Of a DNA stretch of 64,000 nucleotides, positions 44,635-53,709 are shown piece by piece (positions within the stretch are counted from its first letter, which is position 1; every line of letters starts with the position of its first letter). The notes under the pieces were generated by a model. That model was not told where the DNA came from. It ran no database searches and saw only the letters and a program-made list of their open reading frames with translations. The position numbers were made by a program, and so were the translations under genes. This stretch comes from Lachnospiraceae bacterium (lineage in GTDB: Bacteria; Bacillota; Clostridia; Lachnospirales; Lachnospiraceae). The stretch lies in assembly GCA_009911035.1 (NCBI GenBank), contig QXWO01000013.1:1-64000 (forward strand), in the 5' to 3' direction.

Positions 44635-45834
44635 ATGCAAAAAGTCAAATATTTAATATTGGGAGCTGGTCCGGCAGGATTAAGCTTTGCATGTAAGTTA
44701 AGCCAAGAGGGAGAGCGAAATTTTCTTGTATTGGAAAAAGAAGATACTGCAGGTGGACTATGTAGAAGTGAGATAGTTGATCATGCACCTATAGATATTG
44801 GGGGGGGGCATTTTTTAGATACAAAGGATAATGAAGTGTTAGACTTTCTGTTTCATTTTATGCCACAGGAAGAATGGAATTTATTTAAGAGAGACTCACA
44901 TATTGAAATAGGTAATTTACAAATTGATCATCCCATGGAAGCTAATATATGGCAGATGAATATAGATAATCAGATAGAATACTTGAAATCGATAGCTGTA
45001 GCAGGATGTAATGCAGGAATAAAAAAGCCAGAGTTGTTTTCACAATGGATTATATGGAAGCTGGGAAGACGAATAGCTGATGATTATATGTTGCCATATA
45101 ACCAAAAATTATTTGGAAGTAATTTTGAGGAATTAGGTACATACTGGCTTGAGAAACTTCCTAATGTTTCTTTTGAAGAAACGCTAAGAAGCTGTATTGA
45201 AAAGAAGCCTTATGGTAAGGAACCAGCACATACATTTTTTTATTATCCTAAAAAATATGGATATGGAGAAGTATGGAGAAGAATGGCTGATTCAATTAAA
45301 AACAAAATTATATATGGATATAAAGTTAAAATGCTTGATGTTGTAAATAGAGTAATTAATAATGAATATGCGGCAGAATATATAATAAATACTTGTCCAT
45401 GGAGTGATTTTGAATTAGACAATATCCCTTATAATTTGAAAGCGGATACTAATTTATTAAAATATGTATCTATATGTGTGGAATATGATAATAAAGAATT
45501 AGCGTCACCAGCGCAATGGGTGTATATTCCAAGTCAAGAAGTAATGGAGCATAGAATTTTAATAAGAAAAAATTTTATTACAGGAGCGAAAGGGTATTGG
45601 AAAGAAATTAATTTTGAAAGATATAAAAATGAAAGCAATAAGGTATCATATTGCAATACATATTCTTACCCAGTGAATAGTATGGATAAGCCAAGAATAA
45701 TGAATAGTTTGTTAAGTAGTATGAAGTTAAAAAATATATTTGGGCTTGGACGATGGGGTGAATGGGAGCATTTAAATTCAGATGCTGTAGTAAGACATGC
45801 ACTGAATTTAGTCCAAATAATAAAAAGTGGATGA
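44635..45834 (+). CDS. FAD-dependent amine-oxidase/UDP-galactopyranose-mutase-like enzyme with G9 tract
   Basis: A 399-residue flavoprotein. The dinucleotide-binding motif LILGAGPAGLSFA at residues 6-18, followed by LVLEKEDTAGGLCRS, is that of the protoporphyrinogen oxidase/UDP-galactopyranose mutase group; later DDYMLPYNQKLFGSNFEEL supports a sugar-type member. A mutase-like ring change or oxidation of a sugar nucleotide is likely. The codons for I-GGG-H hold nine G (44800-44808), frame intact. This is the second of three neighbouring genes with such a tract. Confidence 0.82.
   Translation: MQKVKYLILGAGPAGLSFACKLSQEGERNFLVLEKEDTAGGLCRSEIVDHAPIDIGGGHFLDTKDNEVLDFLFHFMPQEEWNLFKRDSHIEIGNLQIDHPMEANIWQMNIDNQIEYLKSIAVAGCNAGIKKPELFSQWIIWKLGRRIADDYMLPYNQKLFGSNFEELGTYWLEKLPNVSFEETLRSCIEKKPYGKEPAHTFFYYPKKYGYGEVWRRMADSIKNKIIYGYKVKMLDVVNRVINNEYAAEYIINTCPWSDFELDNIPYNLKADTNLLKYVSICVEYDNKELASPAQWVYIPSQEVMEHRILIRKNFITGAKGYWKEINFERYKNESNKVSYCNTYSYPVNSMDKPRIMNSLLSSMKLKNIFGLGRWGEWEHLNSDAVVRHALNLVQIIKSG
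44800..44808 (+). repeat. Poly-G tract (G9), frame ON
   Basis: Nine G inside the flavoprotein gene at 44635, encoding three glycines near residue 58. Confidence 0.9.
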
Positions 45835-45869
45835 ATATCATTAAGAATGGGGTTATAAAAAGGTGAATT

Positions 45870-47007
45870 ATGAAGAATATAGTTATATGGGGAACTGGAG
45901 TGATAGGAAGAAGCCTGTACTATAATTTGTGCGGGGGGGGGGTATAACGTTAAATATTTTGTGGATAATTCACAAAGAGATGTTTTTTACAATTGTAAGG
46001 TATTGAGACCTACTAAGGAGAATTGCAGTAAATATCTGGTCGTTGTAGCGAGTAATCTTTATTATGAAGATATTGCGATACAATTGATGGAATATGGACT
46101 GGAAGAATTAAAAGATTATATACCTTATCAAGCGTTGGGGAAGAAAATTGTAATACTGCATGGAAATTGCCATATTGGTATAATAAAGTCGTATTTAAAT
46201 ACGTCTAAAAGTTTTAAAGACAAATATTATATTTATTCAATTCCAATGATACAACATAATAAAAAAGGCTATATTAAAGAGCATTTATTATCGAATTGTG
46301 ATGTTTTCATATATCAAGATATACAAGCTGATAATCAATATGATATACGGTTATCTGAGGAGTATCTGCTTCCCAAGGTAAGAAATATGAAGATATGTAT
46401 TCCCAATATTTATGGTATGGGAAAGATATTTTATCCACAGGCAAAAAAAGGTAAAGAAGATTGCCTGTGGAGTAATCCCAGCGGCAGGGAAATTCCAGGG
46501 GGATTATTTAATTTCAGAGATGAGAATATTGATAGTTTATGGCGTAAGGGAGAAAGAAAGATTGAAAAAATTGTAGAATATCTAAGGGGACCTATATATG
46601 ACAAAGAAAATGTAAAAAATGAATTTGAACATATGTTTTCAAAAATGGAAGAAAGAGAAAAACATTGGGATGTTAAGATATTGGAATATATAAAACAAAA
46701 TTATAAAAAGCAACAAATGTTTTATGAACCGGCGCATCCTTGTAATAACATATTAAGAAAGATTAGTGAAGAAATTCTTGTAATGTTGGATATAGATATT
46801 AATGAATTACAAGAAATAGAAGAAAGTTTTGGTGTGTCTGAAATGCCTATTTATAAATGTGTTAAAGAGGCATTAGAATTGAAATTTGAACGAAAATATA
46901 TTAGAAATGTTCCACCTATAGAAGAATCAAAACTTACAGAAAAAGACATGGATTTAAAGGAATATTGCAGAGAATATTGTTATTGGTGCTTTGAATGGTT
47001 AGATTAA
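45870..47007 (+). CDS. Rossmann module plus WcbI-like protein, frame-OFF by a G10 tract
   Basis: The gene starts at ATG 45870 (AGGTG upstream) with MKNIVIWGTGVIGRSLYYNLC, then meets ten G at 45933-45942. In this length the frame reads GGGV and stops at TAA 45945, giving 25 residues. With nine G it would continue as YNVKYFVDNSQRD and run to 47007, a protein of about 378 residues: an N-terminal nucleotide-binding-like module (~90 residues) and a C-terminal part with LHGNCHIGIIKSYL, resembling the GNCQ motif of WcbI-type polysaccharide acetyltransferases. The downstream frame is undamaged, so this looks like a switchable gene in its OFF state rather than a decayed one. A sequencing error in the tract is the alternative. 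Confidence 0.8.
45933..45942 (+). repeat. Poly-G tract (G10), frame OFF
   Basis: Ten G; nine or twelve would restore the frame of the gene at 45870. Confidence 0.9.
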
Positions 47008-47034
47008 GTATTTTGATGAAAAAGGGAGAAACTG

Positions 47035-48972
47035 ATGTTTTCTTATGTGCAATGCGACAAAATTACTGTGGATGCTTTATGTAAGTCAAAGTTGGAAAAG
47101 CTGTATTTATTATATATGCAACACAAATTTAATTTGCTGGGTAGTGGATTCGTCAAAGTAAATTATAAATTACGGGCCAAAGGTATACACGGAAAAAGAT
47201 ATATTAGTCTATGTATGGCTAGGTATGAAAGGATTGCATATAAAAAGTTGCATTATAATAAAGTAATGGGCATTTATGAACCAATTAATTGGTTTTTAGA
47301 CTATAAAAGTGGATTTTTTTTTAATCCTGTAAAGTATTGCACTGTAAGAAAATGTCAAAAAATAATAGGTAAATATGAGGGCGTAGATATAAAATGTCCA
47401 TGGGAACTGGGGAGATTTTATCATTTTGTTCAGCTATCTGTATTGGCAATTAGTGATGTCAAATATAGAGAAAGTATTATTCTTGAATTTAAAAATGAAA
47501 TTATAGATTTTATTGTAATGAATCCAGTTGGTAAAACAGTTCAATGGGCTACACCTATGGATGTATCTATTAGAATAGTTAATTTATTGCTTTCTTATGA
47601 TATATTGCATCAATTGGATAAAAACAACTATTTAGATAGCGAGTTTAAAAATAATTTCCACAAATTAATAGAAGTGAGTTTAAAGTTTGTAATTGATAGA
47701 TTGGAGTATAGTGGGAAGGGATGTGGTTCAAATCATTATCTATCAAATATAGTTGGAATTATTTTTGCAGCGGCATATTTACCAGATAGTCCCAGGTATA
47801 ATGCATATTTGGTATTTGGAGTTCAGGAATTAATAGAGCAAGTAAAGAAACAATTTTATTTAGAGGGGGGACATTTCGAAGGGTCTACAAGTTATCATAG
47901 ACTTAGTGCAGAATTTGTAATATATGCAACAGCTTTGGTGTATGGAGTTTTAAAAACAAAAAAAAGAAATGCTTTTTTAGATTATAAGTTTGAAGCTTTA
48001 GAACGATTAAAAAGATTAAAATGCCAAAAATATAATTTAAAAACGAAAGAATTTTTCCCACAGTGGTATATTGACCGTATATACAATATGGGGGTATTTA
48101 CGAAAACTATTTTGAAGGAAAATAATGAAATAGTTCAAATAGGCGATAATGATAGTGGGCGATTAATAAAATTAACACCAATGGGAATAGGTTCAGATGA
48201 TATATCATTGGATCATAGAACACTTATATCTGAAATTGCCGGTATTTTTAACACTTCATATTTTGATAAAGAAGTAACGGAAATACCTTTAGAACATTGT
48301 ATGGTGAGTACATTAGCAGCGGGGAAGAAAGTGGAGGGAAATATAGCTAACACAAAGCTTGTTCAATACGGTATTTATATTGGTAACAGTTTGAGATATA
48401 TAAAAGAAACTGTTGTATATAAGGAGTTTCCAAAGAGTATAAATCTTTTGGAAAATATAGAAATTAATTACTACAAAGATTTTGGGATTTTAGTTTTCAA
48501 AGGGAAAAGGTTATTTTTAAATATGGTTATTGATACTGCAGGAAGTAAAGAGTTTCCTGGTCATACACACAATGATAAGTTATCGATTGAGGTTATGATA
48601 GACGGCAAATATATTACCAGAGATTCGGGGGGATATATTTATACTGCTGATTCGTATATCAGGGATAAGTTTAGAAGTGTAAAGGCTCATAATACCATAC
48701 ATGTAAGAGAATACGAACAAAATATATTTACTGAGATATTTGGAATGCAAGTGCGTACGAAAGCAACGCTGGTTTATTGTTCTAAGAATAGAATTATTGG
48801 AAGGGTGAAGTATGCAGATATAGAACATATTAGGGAAATTCAGATTACAAATAATGCGGTTGTAGTTAAAGATTATGCAAATAGACAGTTTTCAGTTGGG
48901 TTTACAAATAAAATATATTCAACAGAATATGGAAGGATTGAAAGAAGCAGGAAAAGAGGGGGGGAAATATGA
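47035..48972 (+). CDS. Heparinase II/III-family protein
   Basis: A 645-residue protein of the heparinase II/III-alginate lyase type. The N-terminal ~380 residues form the (alpha/alpha)-barrel part, with GSNHYLSNIVGI and the LEGGHFEGSTSYHR segment; the C-terminal beta part carries the signature GHTHNDKLSIEVMIDGKYITRDSGGY. There is no signal peptide, so it would act in the cytoplasm, where its uronic-acid-containing substrate could be the glycan made here. Such proteins also occur in surface-polysaccharide loci with WecB/WecC genes. A G7 tract at 48958 lies four codons before its stop. Confidence 0.84.
   Translation: MFSYVQCDKITVDALCKSKLEKLYLLYMQHKFNLLGSGFVKVNYKLRAKGIHGKRYISLCMARYERIAYKKLHYNKVMGIYEPINWFLDYKSGFFFNPVKYCTVRKCQKIIGKYEGVDIKCPWELGRFYHFVQLSVLAISDVKYRESIILEFKNEIIDFIVMNPVGKTVQWATPMDVSIRIVNLLLSYDILHQLDKNNYLDSEFKNNFHKLIEVSLKFVIDRLEYSGKGCGSNHYLSNIVGIIFAAAYLPDSPRYNAYLVFGVQELIEQVKKQFYLEGGHFEGSTSYHRLSAEFVIYATALVYGVLKTKKRNAFLDYKFEALERLKRLKCQKYNLKTKEFFPQWYIDRIYNMGVFTKTILKENNEIVQIGDNDSGRLIKLTPMGIGSDDISLDHRTLISEIAGIFNTSYFDKEVTEIPLEHCMVSTLAAGKKVEGNIANTKLVQYGIYIGNSLRYIKETVVYKEFPKSINLLENIEINYYKDFGILVFKGKRLFLNMVIDTAGSKEFPGHTHNDKLSIEVMIDGKYITRDSGGYIYTADSYIRDKFRSVKAHNTIHVREYEQNIFTEIFGMQVRTKATLVYCSKNRIIGRVKYADIEHIREIQITNNAVVVKDYANRQFSVGFTNKIYSTEYGRIERSRKRGGEI
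48958..48964 (+). repeat. Poly-G tract (G7) at a gene junction
   Basis: Seven G form the last Gly codons of the heparinase-like gene and at the same time the ribosome site of the next gene (ATG 48969). Confidence 0.75.
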
Positions 48973-49931
48973 TAGTTAATCAATATAAAATAAAATCTGG
49001 AATGAATTTTGATGAAACTCCAATATGGCTGTATATATTATGGAAAATAGGTTTTACATGTAATAAATGTTTTCCAAATGAAAAGTATGCTTTGTATGAA
49101 AAGTGGATTTTAAAAAAATATAGACAGTTAATTTTGGCGAAAGAAACAGACTGTTATCTAAAAAAATATTATGATAAAAGATCTTTACCAATGTTTACAT
49201 CGATTGAAATTGAAGTGATTAATCGATGTAATGGGGAATGTCCGTTTTGTCCTGTGAATAGATATGCAGATATTAGAAAGTTAAAAAAAATGGATGAAAA
49301 GCTTTTTTTTAAGATTATAAATGAACTTGGAGAAATGAATTATACAGGAAGATTGGCACTACATTCAAATAACGAACCTTTGCTAGATTCTAGGATTATT
49401 GATTTTGCGAAATATGCACGAGAGAAAGTTCCTAATGCATATATTTATATGTATACAAATGGTACTCTTCTCACATTAGATAAATTCAAAATAATAATTT
49501 CATTGTTGGATAAAATTATTATTGATAATTACAACGATGAATTAGAGATGCATAAAAATGTTCAGGACATTCATAATTATTGTAAACAAAACAAAAATAT
49601 TGATAGAAAAGTGGAAATTCATCTTAGGAAAATACATGAGGTTTTAAGTACAAGGGGAGGTCAATCTCCTAATAATAATAGGCGAAAGACTATAAAAATG
49701 TCGTGCATACTTCCATATAAACAAATGGTTGTTAGGCCAGATGGAAAAATAAGCCTTTGTTGTAACGATGCATATGGAAAAAATACAATGGCAGATTTGA
49801 ATAGAATGACTTTGAAAGAAGCCTGGTACTCTGCCCAATATGAGAGAGCTAGAAAGCTTCTCAGAAGTGGAAGAACTCAAATTAGATTGTGCAAATATTG
49901 TGACACAATGCCAAATCCCAAAACATACTAA
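48969..49931 (+). CDS. Radical SAM/SPASM-like protein 2
   Basis: A 320-residue iron-sulfur protein. The cluster motif CNGECPFC uses C87, C91 and C94, after an unusual 80-residue N-terminal helical extension. YMYTNGTLLTLDKF is typical of the radical SAM core, and the C-terminal CILPYKQMVVRPDGKISLCCNDA with CKYCD resembles the SPASM cluster region. The start codon overlaps the preceding stop (ATGA) and uses the G7 tract as ribosome site. The substrate is unknown; the place in the locus points to a sugar. Confidence 0.85.
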   Translation: MIVNQYKIKSGMNFDETPIWLYILWKIGFTCNKCFPNEKYALYEKWILKKYRQLILAKETDCYLKKYYDKRSLPMFTSIEIEVINRCNGECPFCPVNRYADIRKLKKMDEKLFFKIINELGEMNYTGRLALHSNNEPLLDSRIIDFAKYAREKVPNAYIYMYTNGTLLTLDKFKIIISLLDKIIIDNYNDELEMHKNVQDIHNYCKQNKNIDRKVEIHLRKIHEVLSTRGGQSPNNNRRKTIKMSCILPYKQMVVRPDGKISLCCNDAYGKNTMADLNRMTLKEAWYSAQYERARKLLRSGRTQIRLCKYCDTMPNPKTY

Positions 49932-50041
49932 ATTATATTGTGATTTATATATTGTTTTCATAGTATAAGTAAAGAAAACTATATGGATATTAACTTTGGC
50001 TTAAATTTAGGTAGGATTTTATGAAAGGCAGATTTAAATAA

Positions 50042-51262
50042 ATGAAGATAAATATAATAGGTTTGGGCTATATTGGTTTGCCCACAGCTTTAATGTTGGC
50101 TTCAAAGGGCTTAGATATAGTAGGAACAGATATAGATAATGCCAAGATTGATGCATTAAATAATAGGCAGATTACCTTTGAAGAAAAGTCTTTATATGAT
50201 TTATTTCAGAATGCAGTTGATAATGGAATTATATTTTCAACAGAAAAAATATCTGCTGATATATATATAATTTCAGTTCCAACGCCATATATGAAAGAGA
50301 CTAAAAAAATAGATGCAGGATATGTAGTGACAGCTGTGGAACAAGTACTGGATATATGTGAAAGAGGTAGCATTATAGTTATTGAATCAACAGTGTCCCC
50401 AGGAACGGTTGACCAGTTTGTCAGACCTATAGTGAAAGAAAAAGGATTTACGACTGGACAAGATATTCACATTGCGCATGCACCCGAGAGAATTATTCCC
50501 GGAAATATGATATATGAGTTGGAAAATAATGCAAGAACAATTGGTGTTGATGACATAAATATAGGAGAAAAGGTTAAATCCGTCTATAAGTCATTCTGCA
50601 AAGGGGAAATTACAATTACAAACATTAAAACAGCCGAAATGACAAAGGTAGTTGAGAATACATACCGTGATATTAATATAGCATTTGCTAATGAACTGGC
50701 AAAAATCTGTCATCAGGCAGATTTAAATGTACATGAAATAATTAAAATTGCTAATATGCATCCGAGAGTAAATATATTGTCGCCAGGCCCAGGGGTTGGC
50801 GGGCATTGTATATCTGTAGATCCATGGTTTCTGGTTGGAGATTATCCAGGGCTTGCCAATATTATACTTGCAGCAAGAAAAATTAATGATTCTATGCCTG
50901 AGTTTGTTTTGGAAAGAATTGTAGATATTATGGAATGGCATGATATTACTGATATTTCAAAGGTTGGAATTTATGGACTTACCTATAAGGAGGATATAGA
51001 TGATATACGGGAAAGCCCAACACTGCAAATGCTTGAAAGCATGAAAAAACATTTGGCAAATGGAGTAAAAGTATATGACCCACATATAAAATATGATGTA
51101 GTACCAAATCAATATCATAGTCTGGAACGGTTTCTTCAAGATATAGAAATAGTAGTTGTCATGGTAGGGCATAAGGAAATAGTTCAAAACCAGGAAAAAC
51201 TAATAGGGAAAATTGTATTTGACACAAAAAATATATTGGATATAAATAAATATTTATTGTGA
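50042..51262 (+). CDS. UDP-ManNAc dehydrogenase-like protein (WecC-like)
   Basis: A 406-residue UDP-sugar 6-dehydrogenase. The NAD motif IIGLGYIGLPTALMLASKG opens the protein; TAEMTKVVENTYRDINIAFANEL and HPRVNILSPGPGVGGHCISVDPW, with the catalytic cysteine, closely match the UDP-N-acetylmannosaminuronate dehydrogenase group rather than WbpA. It oxidises C6 twice to a uronic acid. With the 2-epimerase at 52573 it gives UDP-ManNAcA, which may be the frame on which the 3-acetamidino group is built. Confidence 0.92.
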   Translation: MKINIIGLGYIGLPTALMLASKGLDIVGTDIDNAKIDALNNRQITFEEKSLYDLFQNAVDNGIIFSTEKISADIYIISVPTPYMKETKKIDAGYVVTAVEQVLDICERGSIIVIESTVSPGTVDQFVRPIVKEKGFTTGQDIHIAHAPERIIPGNMIYELENNARTIGVDDINIGEKVKSVYKSFCKGEITITNIKTAEMTKVVENTYRDINIAFANELAKICHQADLNVHEIIKIANMHPRVNILSPGPGVGGHCISVDPWFLVGDYPGLANIILAARKINDSMPEFVLERIVDIMEWHDITDISKVGIYGLTYKEDIDDIRESPTLQMLESMKKHLANGVKVYDPHIKYDVVPNQYHSLERFLQDIEIVVVMVGHKEIVQNQEKLIGKIVFDTKNILDINKYLL

Positions 51263-51311
51263 TTTTAATATAAAGAATTATTTTACTAAATATTGACATG
51301 AGGGAATTGCG

Positions 51312-52544
51312 ATGAAGAAAGTGTTAATTGTATCCTATTATTTTCCACCACTTAACAGTATTGCAGCTAAGCGTTATGGAACAATGTGCAAGTATTTTAA
51401 GGAAAATGGATATGATGCATATGTTTTAACGACGAATATAAGGGAAAATGTATATTTTGGAGCTAAAAAAGATTTAAATATTCCTATTGATGAAAAAAAA
51501 ATATTTAGAATAAGCCAGAATAGTTCACATTATGGATTGAAGATAAAAGCCATGAACTTAATGGATTCCTTATTAAAGAGAAATAGAATTGATTCAAGAG
51601 GAATTTCGATAGGAGATTTTTCATGGTACGAAAATGTTAAAGAAATAATTAACTTGGAAAAAATAAAGGATATAGATATTGTCATAGGCACATATGGGCC
51701 AATAGGGAATCTATATATTGCGAAATATATATCTGGGAAGCTTGGATGCCCATATATAGCTGATATCAGGGATTTAATATCTGAATGGCGGGAAGTTCCT
51801 AAAGGGCATAAAAGATGCTTTATAATTGACAGTGTTATTGAGCGGTGGCTGTTATCTTCTGCAAGTGGCATTATGGTAGTGACAAAGGGATTTAAAGGTG
51901 TATTTGTTGAAAAATATCCTAACATAAAAACTATAACAATATTCAATGGATGGGATGGTATATTAACTGAAAACCCAAGTGATATAAAGAATAAATACTT
52001 ATATTATGCAGGTTCTTTATACGAGCACAGGCTGGAAAGCTTTTTTGTACTATTGAAAGCTTTAAAGAAGATAAATGAAACAGAAGAAATTAGGTTGATA
52101 GTTAGGTCAATAGGCCCCAAAGATTTAGATAATAAAGCAAAAAAGGCAATTGAAGCAATGGGGCTGAAAAACTGTGTTGAGGTATTGCCTCCAGCAACAG
52201 AAGATATAATAAAGAAGGAACAAAGTGCAGCATATGTAAATATTATTTTAAGTTCAATACATGAAGAAAATTTTGAACAGATGATTACAGTGCCAGGAAA
52301 AACATATGAATTAATGCACGAAAAACCACCAGTTTTGGGGATCGCATCTAAGCAATCAGAGGTGGCAGCGTTGATATCATATACAAAGAAAGGTATTGTG
52401 ACGGCTTCTGAAAATGAGATAGTAAATTTTGTATTATTCAATTGCAGGAAATATACTGGTAACAGCAATATAGTGAAATTTTCAAGAAAATATCAGGCAA
52501 AACGCTTGTGCAAGTTCATGGATTACATATTAAAAGAAAAGTAA
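51312..52544 (+). CDS. GT4-family glycosyltransferase
   Basis: A 410-residue soluble GT-B transferase, close in style to WbuB-type GT4 enzymes: KKVLIVSYYFPPLNSIAAKRYG at the start, PYIADIRDLISEWREVPKG, TIFNGWDG in the linker, and the donor-site block MHEKPPVLGIASKQSEVA. ATG 51312 follows GAGGGAATTGCG. It stands between WecC- and WecB-like genes, so a ManNAcA-type donor is a reasonable guess. Confidence 0.87.
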   Translation: MKKVLIVSYYFPPLNSIAAKRYGTMCKYFKENGYDAYVLTTNIRENVYFGAKKDLNIPIDEKKIFRISQNSSHYGLKIKAMNLMDSLLKRNRIDSRGISIGDFSWYENVKEIINLEKIKDIDIVIGTYGPIGNLYIAKYISGKLGCPYIADIRDLISEWREVPKGHKRCFIIDSVIERWLLSSASGIMVVTKGFKGVFVEKYPNIKTITIFNGWDGILTENPSDIKNKYLYYAGSLYEHRLESFFVLLKALKKINETEEIRLIVRSIGPKDLDNKAKKAIEAMGLKNCVEVLPPATEDIIKKEQSAAYVNIILSSIHEENFEQMITVPGKTYELMHEKPPVLGIASKQSEVAALISYTKKGIVTASENEIVNFVLFNCRKYTGNSNIVKFSRKYQAKRLCKFMDYILKEK

Positions 52545-52572
52545 TGTAATTGAAGTTATATACGGAGGAATG

Positions 52573-53694
52573 ATGAAGAAAATCAGGGTATTGAGTATAT
52601 TTGGGACAAGACCTGAGGCGATTAAGATGTGCCCGTTAATAAAGGAACTAAACAAGTATGACAAAATTGAAAGTGTTGTGTGTGTAACAGGGCAGCATAG
52701 GCAAATGTTGGATCAGGTTTTAATGAACTTTGAGATTATGCCGGATTATGACTTAAATTTAATGAAAGAACAGCAATCACTGACCAGTATTACAGCTAGT
52801 ATTTTATTGGAATTGGAAAAATTATTTCCTGAAATTAACCCTGATTTGGTATTGGTACATGGAGATACAACAACCTCAGCAACTGCAGCACTTGCGGCAT
52901 ATTATCAGCAGATTCCAGTAGGACATGTAGAAGCAGGACTTAGGACCCATAATATATATTCCCCATTTCCAGAAGAAATGAATAGAAAAATTATTTCGCA
53001 GATTGCTGAACTATTTTTCTGCCCTACGGAAAGTAATAAAAAGAATCTTGAGAGGGAGAACATATATAAGAATATATATATAACAGGGAATACTGTTATT
53101 GATGCATTTAAATATACAGTAAAAAAGCAGTACAAATTTAAAAACGAATCTTTAAGAAAAATAGAGTTTGATGGTTTTAGAGTAATTTTGATGACTGCGC
53201 ATAGAAGAGAGAATGTAGGAAAACCGCTGGAAAATATATGCAGAGCTGCAAAGCGAATTGTTGATGAAAACCAAGACATACAAATAATTTGTCCGGTACA
53301 TTTAAATCCGTCTGTACGTGATACAATAGTTTCGATTTTAGAGAATCAAGAAAGAATTCATTTGATAGAACCATTAGATGTTGATGATATGCATAATGTT
53401 ATGGCTAGAAGTTATTTGATAATGACAGATTCTGGAGGGTTACAGGAGGAAGGGCCGTATTTTGGAATACCAGTAGTGGTATTAAGAACAGAGACAGAAC
53501 GTTTGGAGGCAATAGAAGCAGGAACTGCAAAGCTGGCAGGAGTCTGTGAAGAAGCTGTGTACTCAATGGTAAGACAGTTATTAAATAATAGAAAGGAATA
53601 TAGAAAAATGGCACAAGCAGTCAATCCGTATGGTGATGGGCATGCAAGCAAAAAGATTGTTGAAGCAATTATAAAATGGGGGCAGGTTCTTTAA
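52573..53694 (+). CDS. Non-hydrolysing UDP-GlcNAc 2-epimerase (WecB/WbpI-like)
   Basis: A 373-residue epimerase that interconverts UDP-GlcNAc (or its 3-acetamido uronic acid) and the manno form. Motifs are FGTRPEAIKMCPLIKEL, VVCVTGQHRQMLDQ, VHGDTTTSATAALAAY, GHVEAGLRT, TAHRRENVGKPL and TDSGGLQEEGP. It completes, with the genes at 35866-42004 and 50042, the enzyme set for UDP-ManNAc(3NAm)A known from Pseudomonas. ATG 52573 fits the GGAGGA site better than ATG 52570. Confidence 0.93.
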   Translation: MKKIRVLSIFGTRPEAIKMCPLIKELNKYDKIESVVCVTGQHRQMLDQVLMNFEIMPDYDLNLMKEQQSLTSITASILLELEKLFPEINPDLVLVHGDTTTSATAALAAYYQQIPVGHVEAGLRTHNIYSPFPEEMNRKIISQIAELFFCPTESNKKNLERENIYKNIYITGNTVIDAFKYTVKKQYKFKNESLRKIEFDGFRVILMTAHRRENVGKPLENICRAAKRIVDENQDIQIICPVHLNPSVRDTIVSILENQERIHLIEPLDVDDMHNVMARSYLIMTDSGGLQEEGPYFGIPVVVLRTETERLEAIEAGTAKLAGVCEEAVYSMVRQLLNNRKEYRKMAQAVNPYGDGHASKKIVEAIIKWGQVL

Positions 53695-53709
53695 TTGGGA
53701 GAAAAATAG

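Noticed and set aside
45870-47007. Ordinary decayed pseudogene
   Set aside because: The only lesion is the length of the G tract; the remaining frame is clean and the tract type is repeated in two neighbours.
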